From positions 62,001 through 126,000 of the forward strand of contig JAWLHU010000008.1 in assembly GCA_041690255.1 (NCBI GenBank): a stretch of 64,000 nucleotides of DNA. The letters are read 5' to 3'. This stretch comes from JAWLHU01 sp041690255. Its GTDB lineage: Bacteria; Bacillota; Sulfobacillia; Symbiobacteriales; Symbiobacteriaceae. How positions within the stretch are numbered: the first letter of the stretch is position 1; every line of letters begins with the position of its first letter. Below, piece by piece: positions 1-8,611 of the stretch. Made by a program: the position numbers and the translations under genes. The notes beneath the pieces are model-generated. The model saw only the letters and a list, made by a program, of their open reading frames with translations. It was not told the DNA's origin and did not search any database.

Positions 1-497
1 CGGTTCACCATCTCAAATTTGGTCGCCGCGAGGAACTGGGCCGGCCTCTGGGAGAGCGCATGGCTCCGCTCATCTGCCGGAAGTATGACCTCGTGATCCC
101 CGTACCGCTACACCCATCCCGCCTGCGCCAGCGCGGATACAATCAGGCTGGCCTGGTCGCAGCGGGAATCGCTGCTGAACTGGGCCTTCCCCTGGTGGAC
201 GGCTCGCTTGTGCGCCTGCGGCGCACTGGACACCAGGCCAAACTCGAGCGGCATGCGCGCCTGCGAAACCTGAACGGTGCCTTTCACATAGTCCAGTCTC
301 AAGCGGGCCGGCTTGTCGGCAGGTCGATCCTACTGGTTGATGACGTCCTGACCACAGGGGCAACGGCAACCGCAGCGGCAGAGGCGATTCGCCGGGGTGG
401 GGCCGAACGGGTGGATCTAGCAGTCCTGGCGGTCTCGGAGAAACCAGTCCGGTTAGCCAGGTACGGTCCAGCAAACAGGAAGATCACACGGGGTTAG
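1..497 (+). CDS. comF: ComF family phosphoribosyltransferase-like protein (5' end outside window)
   Basis: ComF proteins are cytoplasmic type-I PRTase-fold proteins needed for DNA uptake in competent bacteria. The reading frame is open from base 3 to the first base of the window, and the residues before the first ATG at 60 (VHHLKFGRREELG...) fit the conserved ComF middle region, so the gene starts upstream and that ATG is internal. Visible signatures are the PVPLHPSRLRQRGYNQ segment and the PRPP-binding loop LLVDDVLTTGAT near the C-terminus. The TAG stop overlaps the convergent csrA stop by a few bases. The usual N-terminal zinc finger is not in view. In Bacillus, comF also lies next to the csrA/fliW/flagellar region, so the position agrees with the assignment. 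Confidence 0.9.
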   Translation, partial: VHHLKFGRREELGRPLGERMAPLICRKYDLVIPVPLHPSRLRQRGYNQAGLVAAGIAAELGLPLVDGSLVRLRRTGHQAKLERHARLRNLNGAFHIVQSQAGRLVGRSILLVDDVLTTGATATAAAEAIRRGGAERVDLAVLAVSEKPVRLARYGPANRKITRG

Positions 498-784
498 GAC
501 TCTGGTTCTTCCTCGTCTTGCGGGGCAATGGGTTTCCGCCCGGTCTGCCCCTCTACGGCCTGGAGCAACTCTGCCGGGAGAGAGATCTTTGGCTGGAGGG
601 CCTGCTTGTTGGCGGCAACGACCTCGTCATAGACTTCCTTACGAAGGACGGTGACATGCTTCGGCGCGGATATGCCGACCCGGACCACTGCCTGACCGCC
701 TGCCCCGCGAACCTGCACAATCTGAATCTCGATATCATCACCGATCAGAATCGATTCATGTAGGCGTCTGGTCAGGACTAGCAT
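494..784 (-). CDS. csrA: Carbon storage regulator CsrA
   Basis: A 96-residue CsrA, a small RNA-binding dimer that blocks translation by binding GGA motifs in mRNA leaders. The N-terminus MLVLTRRLHESILIGDDIEI and the following VRVGISAPKHVTVLRKEVYD are diagnostic of the family. The tail (about residues 65-96, rich in Gln, Glu and Pro) is longer than in E. coli CsrA (about 61 residues), as in many Firmicutes. A GGGGAGG Shine-Dalgarno precedes the ATG. It lies 23 bases downstream of fliW on the same strand, the classical fliW-csrA operon; FliW sequesters CsrA and is itself titrated by flagellin. No flagellin gene is present in this window. Confidence 0.96.
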   Translation of the reverse strand: MLVLTRRLHESILIGDDIEIQIVQVRGAGGQAVVRVGISAPKHVTVLRKEVYDEVVAANKQALQPKISLPAELLQAVEGQTGRKPIAPQDEEEPES

Positions 785-807
785 AGAGATGCCTCCCCAT
801 GGCTGTG

Positions 808-1230
808 CTACGCCTTGAACAGGCGCTCTCGCGTCTTGATCCGGTCGTCCGCCAGGATTACCTGTCGCGCCTTCCGGGTGAACGGGTTGAAGATGAGAGG
901 CGCACGCAGATTCGCTGTGGCCTCTTTGAAGTTCTGGGGCACACTGGCCATAACGTAGAGCAGTATCTGCTCAGCGCTCTCTGCCCCAACCTCCTTTAAT
1001 TCCTCCTCCGGGATGTCCGGGGAGTACTGTGGAAAGAAGGCGAAGGGGAAGGCAATGGTAAAGGCCACCTCAGGATTATCGAGAGCGATCATCTGCTTGA
1101 AGAGATCACCGCCGCCGGGAAGGTCGACCACGATAAAGCGCTTGATCTCGGGAAACCCATAGAGGCCCACAGGGAACTCGAAGGCTTGGTCCTCAGCGTT
1201 TCTGTTCGGCTCGGTCGCAACTCCACCCAT
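808..1230 (-). CDS. fliW: Flagellar assembly factor FliW
   Basis: FliW is the protein antagonist of CsrA and a flagellin-binding regulator. The 140-residue product shows FEFPVGLYGFPEIKRFIVVD near the N-terminus and the family's C-terminal NLRAPLIFNP motif. The frame is open to 1374, but the ATG at 1230 is preferred: GGAGGG lies six bases upstream and the longer N-terminal extension is basic and unlike FliW. Transcribed with csrA. Neighbouring flagellar genes (hag, fliD, fliS) that accompany this pair in Bacillus are absent between here and hpf. Confidence 0.93.
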   Translation of the reverse strand: MGGVATEPNRNAEDQAFEFPVGLYGFPEIKRFIVVDLPGGGDLFKQMIALDNPEVAFTIAFPFAFFPQYSPDIPEEELKEVGAESAEQILLYVMASVPQNFKEATANLRAPLIFNPFTRKARQVILADDRIKTRERLFKA

Positions 1231-1336
1231 GGGATACCCTCCACATCGTGCATAGAATGGTCTTCCCCTACCTTTCGCCGCGGTTGGGCGCCGCGCCTTC
1301 TTCCGCGCGGGTTCCCGGTCTCTCGCGTCCACATTG

Positions 1337-1397
1337 TTATCCCCAGAGTCAACCCACGCAAACAGCCTTATCAACAGAGTTATCCTCAGTATCCACA
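1337..1397 (+). promoter_or_regulatory. Cluster of four DnaA-box-like 9-mers
   Basis: Four same-strand 9-mers differ from the DnaA box TTATCCACA at one base each: TTATCCCCA (1337), TTATCAACA (1368), TTATCCTCA (1380) and GTATCCACA (1389). The last three are packed within 30 bases. A hyphenated palindrome, TTCACA-ACC-TGTGAA, follows at 1407-1421. They lie in the intergenic region between divergent fliW and hpf. Binding by DnaA is inference only. Confidence 0.45.
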
Positions 1398-1509
1398 GGA
1401 TTTCTGTTCACAACCTGTGAAGAAATCGGGAACATGGGAGTTTCACTAGGGTTCTCGACCGAGAGCCAGCCGGATTCGCTGCGGCTCATTTTCGTCTTTA
1501 AGAGCCATT

Positions 1510-1536
1510 TTGACAGCTCGACAAAAGGGGTAAAAT
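1510..1536 (+). promoter_or_regulatory. Possible hpf promoter
   Basis: TTGACA at 1510-1515 is a perfect -35 box, and TAAAAT at 1531-1536 is a good -10 box. The 15-base spacer is shorter than optimal, so one of the two elements may be mis-chosen. In Bacillus, hpf is also read by alternative sigma factors; none is obvious here. Confidence 0.4.
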
Positions 1537-1642
1537 GGGGGTAAGCCAGAAGCTTGGCAGGGATTCTCCCGGCCAAACGGGAAGTAGGTCCATGACCCTG
1601 AGAGGACTTGAGGGACCTCTCAAGATGGAGGGAGTTGAGGCT

Positions 1643-2170
1643 ATGCAGGTTGCTGTACGTGGGAAAAACATCGAGATTACCACCGCAATTCGAGATTACG
1701 TGGAAAAGAAACTGGGGAAGATCGAGAAGTTCGCTGACCAGGAAGTGAACGCGCAGGTTAACCTCTATGTCGAGCGTGGCCGCCATATCGTCGAGGTTAC
1801 GGCTGGTCTGAATGGCATGTTGCTTCGCGGCGAGGAGTCCACCGCCGATATGTACGCATCCATCGATCTCGTCGCCGATAAGCTCGAAAAGCAGGTTCAG
1901 AAGTATCGGGCTCGCCTGCGCCGTCGCAAGGACGTGGGCGCTGCACCAGTTGAGGCTGTTCCTGCTGAGGACGCATCCGCCGATTTGGACGGCAAGGTGG
2001 TCAAGACCAAGCGCTTCCCGGTGAAGCCTCTGCCAGTCGACGAGGCGATCCTGCAAATGGATCTGCTCGCCCACGACTTCTTCGTCTTCGTCAATAGCGA
2101 TACCCATAAGGTGAATGTGATCTATCGCCGGCGTGACGGGGACTATGGCCTTCTGGAGCCCGAATACTAA
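1643..2170 (+). CDS. hpf: Long-form ribosome hibernation promoting factor
   Basis: A 175-residue long HPF that dimerises 70S ribosomes into inactive 100S particles in stationary phase. The N-terminal RaiA/S30AE domain is recognised by MQVAVRGKNIEITTAIRDYV and the following basic helix (RARLRRRK); the C-terminal dimerisation domain is recognised by VVKTKRFPVKPLPVDEAILQ and the end FFVFVNSDTHKVNVIYRRRD. Upstream in-frame ATGs at 1535 and 1625 exist, but only the one at 1643 has a GGAGGG about ten bases away and the family's N-terminus. It precedes secA and prfB, the Bacillus order, with one extra gene inserted before secA. Confidence 0.94.
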   Translation: MQVAVRGKNIEITTAIRDYVEKKLGKIEKFADQEVNAQVNLYVERGRHIVEVTAGLNGMLLRGEESTADMYASIDLVADKLEKQVQKYRARLRRRKDVGAAPVEAVPAEDASADLDGKVVKTKRFPVKPLPVDEAILQMDLLAHDFFVFVNSDTHKVNVIYRRRDGDYGLLEPEY

Positions 2171-2182
2171 ACAGTGAGCGCT

Positions 2183-2217
2183 CCCCCGCTACCTCAGTGG
2201 TGGCGGGGGTTTCTTTG
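2183..2217 (+). terminator. Rho-independent terminator after hpf
   Basis: Stem CCCCCGC (2183-2189) pairs with GCGGGGG (2203-2209), extended inwards by ACC/GGT, and is followed by TTTCTTT. Confidence 0.85.
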
Positions 2218-2306
2218 GTTTTCTGACCAGCGCAAAGGGGTTCGGGGCAGGCGAATGGAATACTATGCGCGTTTGAGCTTGATTCGTCAGCAGGGGGGCC
2301 GTTTCG

Positions 2307-3455
2307 TTGCGCCGGGCTGCCATAATCTTTGAGGGCGGGGCTCCCGCTCAGAATGAGTTGCAGGAGATCATAACTGGATTGCGCCACGCAATCACCCTGG
2401 ATACGGTGGAGAAATTCCGGTCTGCCGGACTCGCTGAGGTGATCCTCGCGACGAACTTCCCCGCACTGGCCCGCGCTGCGGAGCGGTTGGGCGCCCGCGT
2501 TTTTGATACCCGGACCACGGCCCCGTTCCACTTCGGACGGACCCTTCAGCAGGTGGTGCGGGAGAGTGAGGCCGATGCGGTGATCTACCTGAGCGGTGCA
2601 GCACTACCGCTGATCAGCCAGGCCGAGATCGCATGGATTCTCTCGGCCCTGGACCGCTCGACCCCTACCGTAGTCGTCAACAACCTTCAGTCCATTGACC
2701 TTGTCGCCTGGAACCCGGCGAGCCATATCCAGCAGATTGCCCCGCCCGAGAGCGACAACTTCCTCGGCTGGCTTCTGCGGGAGACAGGCATGGAGCGGGT
2801 CCTACTCCCCAGTTCGGCAGGGATTCACTTCGATCTGGACACGCCCACGGACTTCCTGACCCTGGGTCTATCCGGTCAGGGGGGCCCCCGGGCACTGGCT
2901 GCCCTGAAGGCGCTCAACTGGCCGATTGCCTTGGAGCACCTGACCTCCGCCGCCGATATCCTGACCACCGATTTGCCCGAGGTGGCATTAATTGGGAGAG
3001 TAGGCACGCCGATCGTTGATCACTTCAATAAGAACCTGCGCGTGCGGCTCCGTCTCTTCTCTGAGGAACGCGGCATGAAGGCGACGGGTCGGGAGGAGGA
3101 GGGGAAGGTCTTCTCCCTGATCGGGGACCTGGTAGATGAACTCGGCCCGGAGCGGTTCTTCCGCCATTTGGAGCGGATCTGCAACGCTGCCTTCTTCGAC
3201 ACCCGGGTACTCTTCGCGAACCGCGGCCGGCGTGTCAGCGAATGGGACCGGTTCCACTCTGATCTGGGTATGCCGGAGCAGATCCATGACCCCTTTGTCC
3301 GAGCCTTCACCGCTGCGGCCATGGGGTGCCGAGTACCGGTCGTGCTCGGCGGCCACTCAACCGTTTCTGGAGGTCTGTGGCTTCTGGTCGACCGGGCAAT
3401 TGAGCGCCGCGGTGGATTACAGGCAAGTCGGGCCAAGGGATTCGCCAAGTCCTGA
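2307..3455 (+). CDS. Unassigned protein with GT-A/NTP-transferase-like N-terminus
   Basis: A 382-residue soluble protein, not recognised by name. Residues 1-190 have the look of a GT-A nucleotidyltransferase: a start RRAAIIFEGGAP, a helix-strand unit (LDTVEKFRSAGLAEVILATN), and DAVIYLSGAALPLIS, resembling MobA/CofC-type folds but without a clear GG-x5-R-x-G-x-DK loop. The C-terminal half has a conserved-looking RVGTPIVDHFNKNLRVRLRL and ends with a small-residue-rich helix. The TTG start at 2307 is preceded by AGGGGGG. It sits between the hpf terminator and secA, where Bacillus has no gene. No function is assigned. Confidence 0.6.
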   Translation: MRRAAIIFEGGAPAQNELQEIITGLRHAITLDTVEKFRSAGLAEVILATNFPALARAAERLGARVFDTRTTAPFHFGRTLQQVVRESEADAVIYLSGAALPLISQAEIAWILSALDRSTPTVVVNNLQSIDLVAWNPASHIQQIAPPESDNFLGWLLRETGMERVLLPSSAGIHFDLDTPTDFLTLGLSGQGGPRALAALKALNWPIALEHLTSAADILTTDLPEVALIGRVGTPIVDHFNKNLRVRLRLFSEERGMKATGREEEGKVFSLIGDLVDELGPERFFRHLERICNAAFFDTRVLFANRGRRVSEWDRFHSDLGMPEQIHDPFVRAFTAAAMGCRVPVVLGGHSTVSGGLWLLVDRAIERRGGLQASRAKGFAKS

Positions 3456-3486
3456 AGATCGGGTCTCGTCTCGCCATTCTGCCAAC

Positions 3487-3530
3487 AGCCCGACAGGTTC
3501 GTTGCTTGTCCCGTCGGGCTGTGCTAAAAT
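3487..3530 (+). promoter_or_regulatory. Hairpin overlapping a possible secA promoter
   Basis: AGCCCGAC (3487-3494) pairs with GTCGGGCT (3513-3520), a possible weak terminator of the upstream gene without a T-run. Its loop holds TTGCTT (3502-3507), which is 17 bases from TAAAAT (3525-3530), a plausible -35/-10 pair for secA, giving a leader of about 115 bases. Confidence 0.45.
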
Positions 3531-3652
3531 ATCGCGGATACTGACCCAACACGCGAACCAAACCCCGGTCGTCGCGACTCTAGGAAGGTATCGACCGGGT
3601 TTTCGCTATTGCGCCGGCCTCTTGCTGGCAGCCTAACGAAGAAGGTGTAACT

Positions 3653-6358
3653 GTGGCACTGAAGCTTCTTCAAGCCATCTTCGGCGATTACAGCGCCAAG
3701 GTAGTGAAGCGCCATCAGAAGACGGTGGCGCTGATCAACAGCCTGGAACCTCAGATGCAGAAGCTGTCCGACGCTGAACTCTCTGGCAAGACCGCTGAGT
3801 TCAAGCAGCGCCTTGCGAATGGCGAGGCCCTGGAGCAACTGTTGCCCGAGGCCTTCGCTGTCGTACGTGAGGCATCTGTTCGCATGACGGGCAAGCGGCA
3901 TTACGACGTACAGCTTGTCGGTGGTCTCGTCCTGCACGAGGGCAACATTGCCGAAATGAAGACCGGCGAAGGCAAAACACTCGTCGCCTCCTTGCCCCTG
4001 TATCTGAACGCCCTTGCGGGTCGCGGATGCCACCTTGTCACGGTCAACGACTACCTGGCCCGTGTCGGCCGCGACGACATTGGCCGGATCTACCGGTTCC
4101 TCGGAATGTCCACCGGTCTGATCGTTCACGGACTCACCTCCGAGCAGCGGCGCGAGGCCTATGCCTGTGACATTACGTACGGCACCAATAACGAGTTCGG
4201 TTTCGACTACCTCCGCGACAACATGGCCATGTACCCGCATGACATGGTGCATCGCGAGTTCTATTATGCGATTGTCGACGAAGCGGACTCGATCCTCATT
4301 GACGAGGCCCGTACCCCGCTAATCATCTCCGGCCCTTCTGGCAAGCCGACGGAACTCTATTACACCTTCGCCAAGATCGCCGAGCGCCTGAAGAAGGAAG
4401 AGGACTATATCGTCGAGGAGAAGGAACGGCGCATTGCCGTCACCGAAGAGGGCATTGCCAAGGTCGAGAAGTGGCTCAACATTGACCACCTCTACGAGGG
4501 CGAGAACCAGCAGTTGGCCCACTACCTGAACAACGCCGTCAAGGCGAAGGAACTCTTCCATATCGATAAGGACTACGTCGTCAAGGATGGCGAAGTCATT
4601 ATTGTCGACGAGTTCACTGGTCGCCTTATGTTTGGCCGACGCTGGTCCGATGGCCTGCACCAGGCTGTCGAGGCGAAGGAAGGCGCCAAGATTGAGGGCG
4701 AGACCCAGACGCTGGCGACCGTTACTTTCCAGAACTACTTCCGCATGTACAAGAAGCTGGCCGGCATGACCGGTACGGCACTGACAGAGGAAGAGGAGTT
4801 CCGGAAGATCTACAACCTTGACTCCATCGCTATTCCGACCAACATGCCGGTCATTCGTAAGGACCATCCAGACGTGGTCTACAAGACCCTCAAGGCAAAG
4901 TTCAACGCCGTGGCAGATGAGGTTGAGGAGCGCCACAAGAATGGCCAGCCCATGCTGGTCGGCACTGTCTCTATTGAAAAGTCGGAACTCCTCTCAGCAC
5001 TCCTCACGCGTCGCGGTGTGAAGCATCAGGTGCTGAACGCGAAGTACCATGAGCGTGAAGCGGAGATCATCGCCCAGGCCGGTCGGTTCGGTGCCGTGAC
5101 CATTGCAACGAACATGGCCGGTCGTGGTACCGATATTCTGCTGGGAGGCAACCCGGAGTTCGCAGCGCGCCAGCGCATGAGGGCCGACGGCATGTCCTCC
5201 GAGATGATCGTCGCGGCGACCGACGTGATTCCATCCCAGGACCCGGAGGTCCAGGCGGCCCACGAGACCTACCGGAACTACCTGAAGGAAGAAGAGGCCA
5301 AGTGCGCGGAAGATGGCGCCAAGGTTCGAGCTGCCGGTGGCCTGGCCGTGATCGGTACCGAGCGCCATGAGGCCCGCCGTATCGACAATCAGTTGCGCGG
5401 CCGCTCCGGCCGTCAGGGCGATCCCGGCGAGTCCCGGTTCTATGTGGCCCTGGAAGATGACCTCATGCGACTCTTTGGCGGCGAGACCGTCGCCAATCTC
5501 ATGAGTAAGCTGGGGATCGAAGAGGATGTGCCTATTGACAGCCCGATGGTCTCCCGGGCGATTGAGAACGCGCAGAAGAAGGTCGAAGCTCGGAACTTCG
5601 ATATCCGCAAGCACGTGCTCAACTATGACGACGTTATGAACACGCAGCGCGAGCTAATCTACAAGCAGCGGCGCCAGGTCTTGGAGGGCCACGATACTCG
5701 CGAGATCGCACTGGACGCCGTGAAGGCGATGGCTGAGCATGTCGTCCACGAGGGCGTGCCGGAGGATGTCTACTTTGAGGAGTGGGACCCCGAGATCCTG
5801 GTGGGCCTGGCCGAAGAAGCCGGTCTCCCGAAGGGCTATCTCACGGTTGAGGCGCTGAAGGAGTCGATCCAGGACATCCGTAAGCACGCCGATGGTGTGA
5901 AGGCGCTCTCTGAGGTGATTACGAATGCGGCGGTCAAGGCGTATGAGGCGAAGGAACAGCGCCTTGGCACCGACGTGATCCGTTCCCTGGAGCGGTTCAT
6001 TATCCTCAAGACCGTCGATGAGAAGTGGATGGACCACCTCGACGGTATGGACGATCTGCGTGACGGTGTAGGCCTGCGTGCATACGGCCAGAAGGATCCG
6101 CTGGTTGAATACAAGATGGAAGCCATGGAGATGTTCAACACCATGATCAGCTCCATCCAGCGCGACCTTGTTCGTCACCTCTTCACCATTGAGGTGGCGC
6201 GTGAGCCGCAGAAGCCGCGGATCATGATTGAGTCCGGTGCCGGCGGGACCGAAGCCCGCACCCCGATTCGCAATCAGGAGAAGAAGGTCGGCCGGAACGA
6301 TCCGTGCCCTTGCGGGTCGGGCAAGAAGTACAAGTTCTGCCACGGCCGCGAAGGCTAA
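3653..6358 (+). CDS. secA: Preprotein translocase ATPase SecA
   Basis: A 901-residue SecA, the motor that pushes unfolded preproteins through SecYEG. It has Walker A MKTGEGKTLVA (about residues 101-111), DEADSILIDEARTPLIISG (about 209-227), the second ATPase subdomain with NMAGRGTDILLGG and GRSGRQGDPGESRFY, the helical scaffold HVLNYDDVMN, and a C-terminal zinc-binding SEC-C motif (CPCGSGKKYKFCH) that contacts SecB or phospholipid. GTG start, complete length. Followed by a strong terminator and, after the convergent comER-like gene, by prfB. No frame interruption seen. Confidence 0.98.
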   Translation: MALKLLQAIFGDYSAKVVKRHQKTVALINSLEPQMQKLSDAELSGKTAEFKQRLANGEALEQLLPEAFAVVREASVRMTGKRHYDVQLVGGLVLHEGNIAEMKTGEGKTLVASLPLYLNALAGRGCHLVTVNDYLARVGRDDIGRIYRFLGMSTGLIVHGLTSEQRREAYACDITYGTNNEFGFDYLRDNMAMYPHDMVHREFYYAIVDEADSILIDEARTPLIISGPSGKPTELYYTFAKIAERLKKEEDYIVEEKERRIAVTEEGIAKVEKWLNIDHLYEGENQQLAHYLNNAVKAKELFHIDKDYVVKDGEVIIVDEFTGRLMFGRRWSDGLHQAVEAKEGAKIEGETQTLATVTFQNYFRMYKKLAGMTGTALTEEEEFRKIYNLDSIAIPTNMPVIRKDHPDVVYKTLKAKFNAVADEVEERHKNGQPMLVGTVSIEKSELLSALLTRRGVKHQVLNAKYHEREAEIIAQAGRFGAVTIATNMAGRGTDILLGGNPEFAARQRMRADGMSSEMIVAATDVIPSQDPEVQAAHETYRNYLKEEEAKCAEDGAKVRAAGGLAVIGTERHEARRIDNQLRGRSGRQGDPGESRFYVALEDDLMRLFGGETVANLMSKLGIEEDVPIDSPMVSRAIENAQKKVEARNFDIRKHVLNYDDVMNTQRELIYKQRRQVLEGHDTREIALDAVKAMAEHVVHEGVPEDVYFEEWDPEILVGLAEEAGLPKGYLTVEALKESIQDIRKHADGVKALSEVITNAAVKAYEAKEQRLGTDVIRSLERFIILKTVDEKWMDHLDGMDDLRDGVGLRAYGQKDPLVEYKMEAMEMFNTMISSIQRDLVRHLFTIEVAREPQKPRIMIESGAGGTEARTPIRNQEKKVGRNDPCPCGSGKKYKFCHGREG

Positions 6359-6370
6359 CCAATCAAGGCG

Positions 6371-6406
6371 GAGACCCTGCGGGCACGGTGCCCACAGGGT
6401 CTCTTC
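6371..6406. terminator. Bidirectional terminator between secA and the ComER-like gene
   Basis: GAGACCCTG (6371-6379) pairs perfectly with CAGGGTCTC (6395-6403), with an additional GGGCA/TGCCC inner pairing. The hairpin ends three bases before the stop codon of the convergent gene, so it can serve both. Confidence 0.75.
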
Positions 6407-7219
6407 TCATAGCTCCACCTTTGCACGCTTCAGGTTCTCTTTGCAGATCGTGGTCTCGATCACCTGCTCCCAGAGTCCGCCCATCAACTCATCCATAATG
6501 CGAATTCCGTCGGCGGTGACTCCTCCGGGGGTCGAGACACGGCCGATGATATCGTCAAAGCTGAACCCATTCTGGTCCATCAGGTCACAGGTCGCTCGCA
6601 CTGTCTCCCGGATCATGCTGTCCACGGTTTCCCGGCAGAGGTCAGGTTGGTAGTGGCGAGCCGCCTCCGCCAGGGCGCGGAAGGTGTAACTGAGGAAGGC
6701 CGGACCGCACGAGGTCAGGTCAGAGGCGACCCGGGCCTGGGATTCGTTGATCGTGTATGGTCGGCTAACGGCGCCCATAAGCCGGGTGAGGGTATCGTGG
6801 TCTTCCGGGGTACAGCGGGAGCCGAACACGAGCAGGGAGCAGCCGCTGTTCACACGCTGGACCACAGAGGGAATCACCTTGGCCACCCGAGCTCGGGTCC
6901 GTTCCTCCAGCATCGGAATCATGACCGTGTTATTGATCGTGATCAGCAAGTGCTTCGGGGTTATGTATGGACCTACATCATCCAACACATCTCTGGTTTC
7001 GCCCGGTTTCACGCAGAGAAAGAAAAGGTCGCATTGCCGGATCAGTTCGCGGTTGGTGAACGCCTTTACGACCCTGGGGACAGCAGATGCTACATGGTCC
7101 AACTTCGCGGAGGAACGACTGCTGACAACGATCTCGTCGGGCGGCAACACGCCTGACCGCGCCAGCGCTGTGACTAGCATCTGGCCCATGTTGCCCATGC
7201 CAATGAAGCCAACACTCAC
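6407..7219 (-). CDS. ComER/ProC-family reductase-like protein
   Basis: A 270-residue member of the pyrroline-5-carboxylate reductase superfamily. The Rossmann motif VGFIGMGNMG is at the very N-terminus, LFFLCVKPGETRDVL follows, and the SCGPAFLSY and PGGVTADGIRIMDE motifs of the ProC dimerisation domain are present. The wording VIPSVVQRVNSGCSLLVFGSRCT is closer to ComER, the ProC paralogue affecting sporulation/biofilm onset in Bacillus, than to housekeeping ProC. The frame is open to 7402, but the GTG at 7219 with GGGAGGG eight bases upstream is chosen; the extension is not conserved in character. Divergent from prfB. Confidence 0.8.
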   Translation of the reverse strand: MSVGFIGMGNMGQMLVTALARSGVLPPDEIVVSSRSSAKLDHVASAVPRVVKAFTNRELIRQCDLFFLCVKPGETRDVLDDVGPYITPKHLLITINNTVMIPMLEERTRARVAKVIPSVVQRVNSGCSLLVFGSRCTPEDHDTLTRLMGAVSRPYTINESQARVASDLTSCGPAFLSYTFRALAEAARHYQPDLCRETVDSMIRETVRATCDLMDQNGFSFDDIIGRVSTPGGVTADGIRIMDELMGGLWEQVIETTICKENLKRAKVEL

Positions 7220-7309
7220 CGGCGTTTCCCTCCCAAGGCTACTCAAGATACACCCTATTCCCCGACGGGTGAGTCGGTGACGAAGGGCTTTGCCGCTCCA
7301 GACGCGGAA

Positions 7310-7338
7310 TTGCTCGGGGGGCTGGGCGGTGGTACAAT
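7310..7338 (+). promoter_or_regulatory. Possible prfB promoter
   Basis: TTGCTC (7310-7315), 17-base spacer, TACAAT (7333-7338), 34 bases upstream of the prfB ATG. The -10 is good and the -35 is weak. Confidence 0.4.
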
Positions 7339-7372
7339 GGGCTGAGTGACCACGGGTGGGGAGGAACAGATC

Positions 7373-8492
7373 ATGTACGATGAACTGAAGCGCCGGGCCC
7401 AACGGCTAAATGCCAAACTGTCAGACCTCAGGAGGTCTCTTTGACGTAGAGAACCGCCTTGAGGAGATCGCGGCTCTGGAGCACCGGATTGCTGCACCGG
7501 ACTTCTGGAATGACCAGGCGGTTGCGCAGCGAGTGACCAAGGAGGTCGCCCAGCTAAAGGCGCCTCTCGAGCAGATCGATACCTACCAGCGGCGGACCGA
7601 CGACCTATCAGTGACAGTCGAACTGGCGGAGGAGGCCGGTGACGCTGAACTGACGGCGGAGGCTAATCGCGAGGTTGGTGAGATCGAGCAACTGGTAAAT
7701 CAGTTCGAGTTGCAGATTCTTCTCAACGGCAGGTACGATGCCTCGAATGCCATCCTTACGATCCATGCCGGCGCCGGTGGCACAGAAGCCCAGGACTGGG
7801 CAGAGATGCTCCAACGCATGTACATGCGCTGGGGTGAACGGCATAAGTACAAGGTGGAGATACTCGATTACCTCGCCGGCGATGAGGCGGGTACCAAGTC
7901 GGTCACCATGGCTGTTCGTGGGCCGTACGCCTACGGCTTTCTCAGGCCGGAAATGGGTGTTCACCGCTTGGTGCGCATCTCCCCGTTCGACGCCTCCGGG
8001 CGCCGTCACACCTCGTTTGCGGCGGTGGAAGTGATGCCGGAGATCGATGATGACGTAGAGGATATCGAGATTCGGCCTGAGGACCTGAAGGTTGACACCT
8101 TCCGGGCGGGCGGTGCCGGTGGTCAGCACGTGAACAAGACCGAGTCCGCGGTGCGCATTACGCATGTTCCGTCGGGCATTGTTGTCGCCTGTCAGCAGGA
8201 GCGGTCACAGATCCAGAACCGGGCGGTGGCCATGACTATGCTCCGTTCCAAGCTGGTGGAACTGAAGCTGGAGGAGCAGAACAAGGAATTGGCCCAGGTG
8301 CGCGGCCCGCAGATGGAGATTGCGTGGGGCAGCCAGATCCGAAGCTATGTCTTTCAGCCATACACGATGGTAAAAGACCATCGCAGTGCGGTGGAAATGG
8401 GCAACGTCCAGGCGGTCATGGACGGTGACCTGGATGGGTTCATTTACGGTTACCTCGAAAAGAAGGCGAACGGTGAACTGGCCCGGCCATAG
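7373..8492 (+). CDS. prfB: Peptide chain release factor 2 with programmed +1 frameshift
   Basis: RF2 recognises UGA/UAA and triggers peptide release. Frame 1 runs from the ATG at 7373 (GGGGAGG upstream) for 23 codons to CTT TGA at 7439-7444. Shifting +1 at CTT gives GAC GTA GAG..., which continues to 8492; the joined product is about 372 residues. The shift site is canonical: a Shine-Dalgarno-like AGGAGG three bases before CTT, the slippery CTT, then TGA followed by C. RF2 hallmarks are SPF (about residue 202, stop-codon recognition) and GGQ in GGAGGQHVNKTESAVR (about 246-261, catalysis). RF2 abundance thus autoregulates its own synthesis. The ATG at 7410 in the shifted frame is not the real start. 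Confidence 0.97.
7430..7445 (+). promoter_or_regulatory. prfB programmed +1 frameshift site
   Basis: AGGAGG-TCT-CTT-TGA-C. The internal Shine-Dalgarno lies three bases from the slippery CTT, and the in-frame UGA is in the poor-termination context UGAC. This matches the established RF2 recoding signal. Confidence 0.95.
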
Positions 8493-8611
8493 TCGGGCCG
8501 AGTTTGCGCGCCGTTACTCGCAACCGGAACTTGTAGGATCGGGGCCAACGTCAAACGCTATACAAGGCGTTGACTGACAGGCAGCAACGTACTCGAAGGG
8601 AGCGGTCGCTT

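Noticed and set aside
1337..1397. Chromosomal origin at the DnaA-box cluster
   Set aside because: There is no dnaA, dnaN, rpmH or gyrase gene nearby and no clear AT-rich unwinding element next to the boxes, so only a regulatory or titration site is proposed.
7410..7442. ATG at 7410 as the start of prfB
   Set aside because: It lies inside the first 23 codons and in the shifted frame; the canonical RF2 frameshift and the Shine-Dalgarno at the ATG of 7373 explain the gene better.
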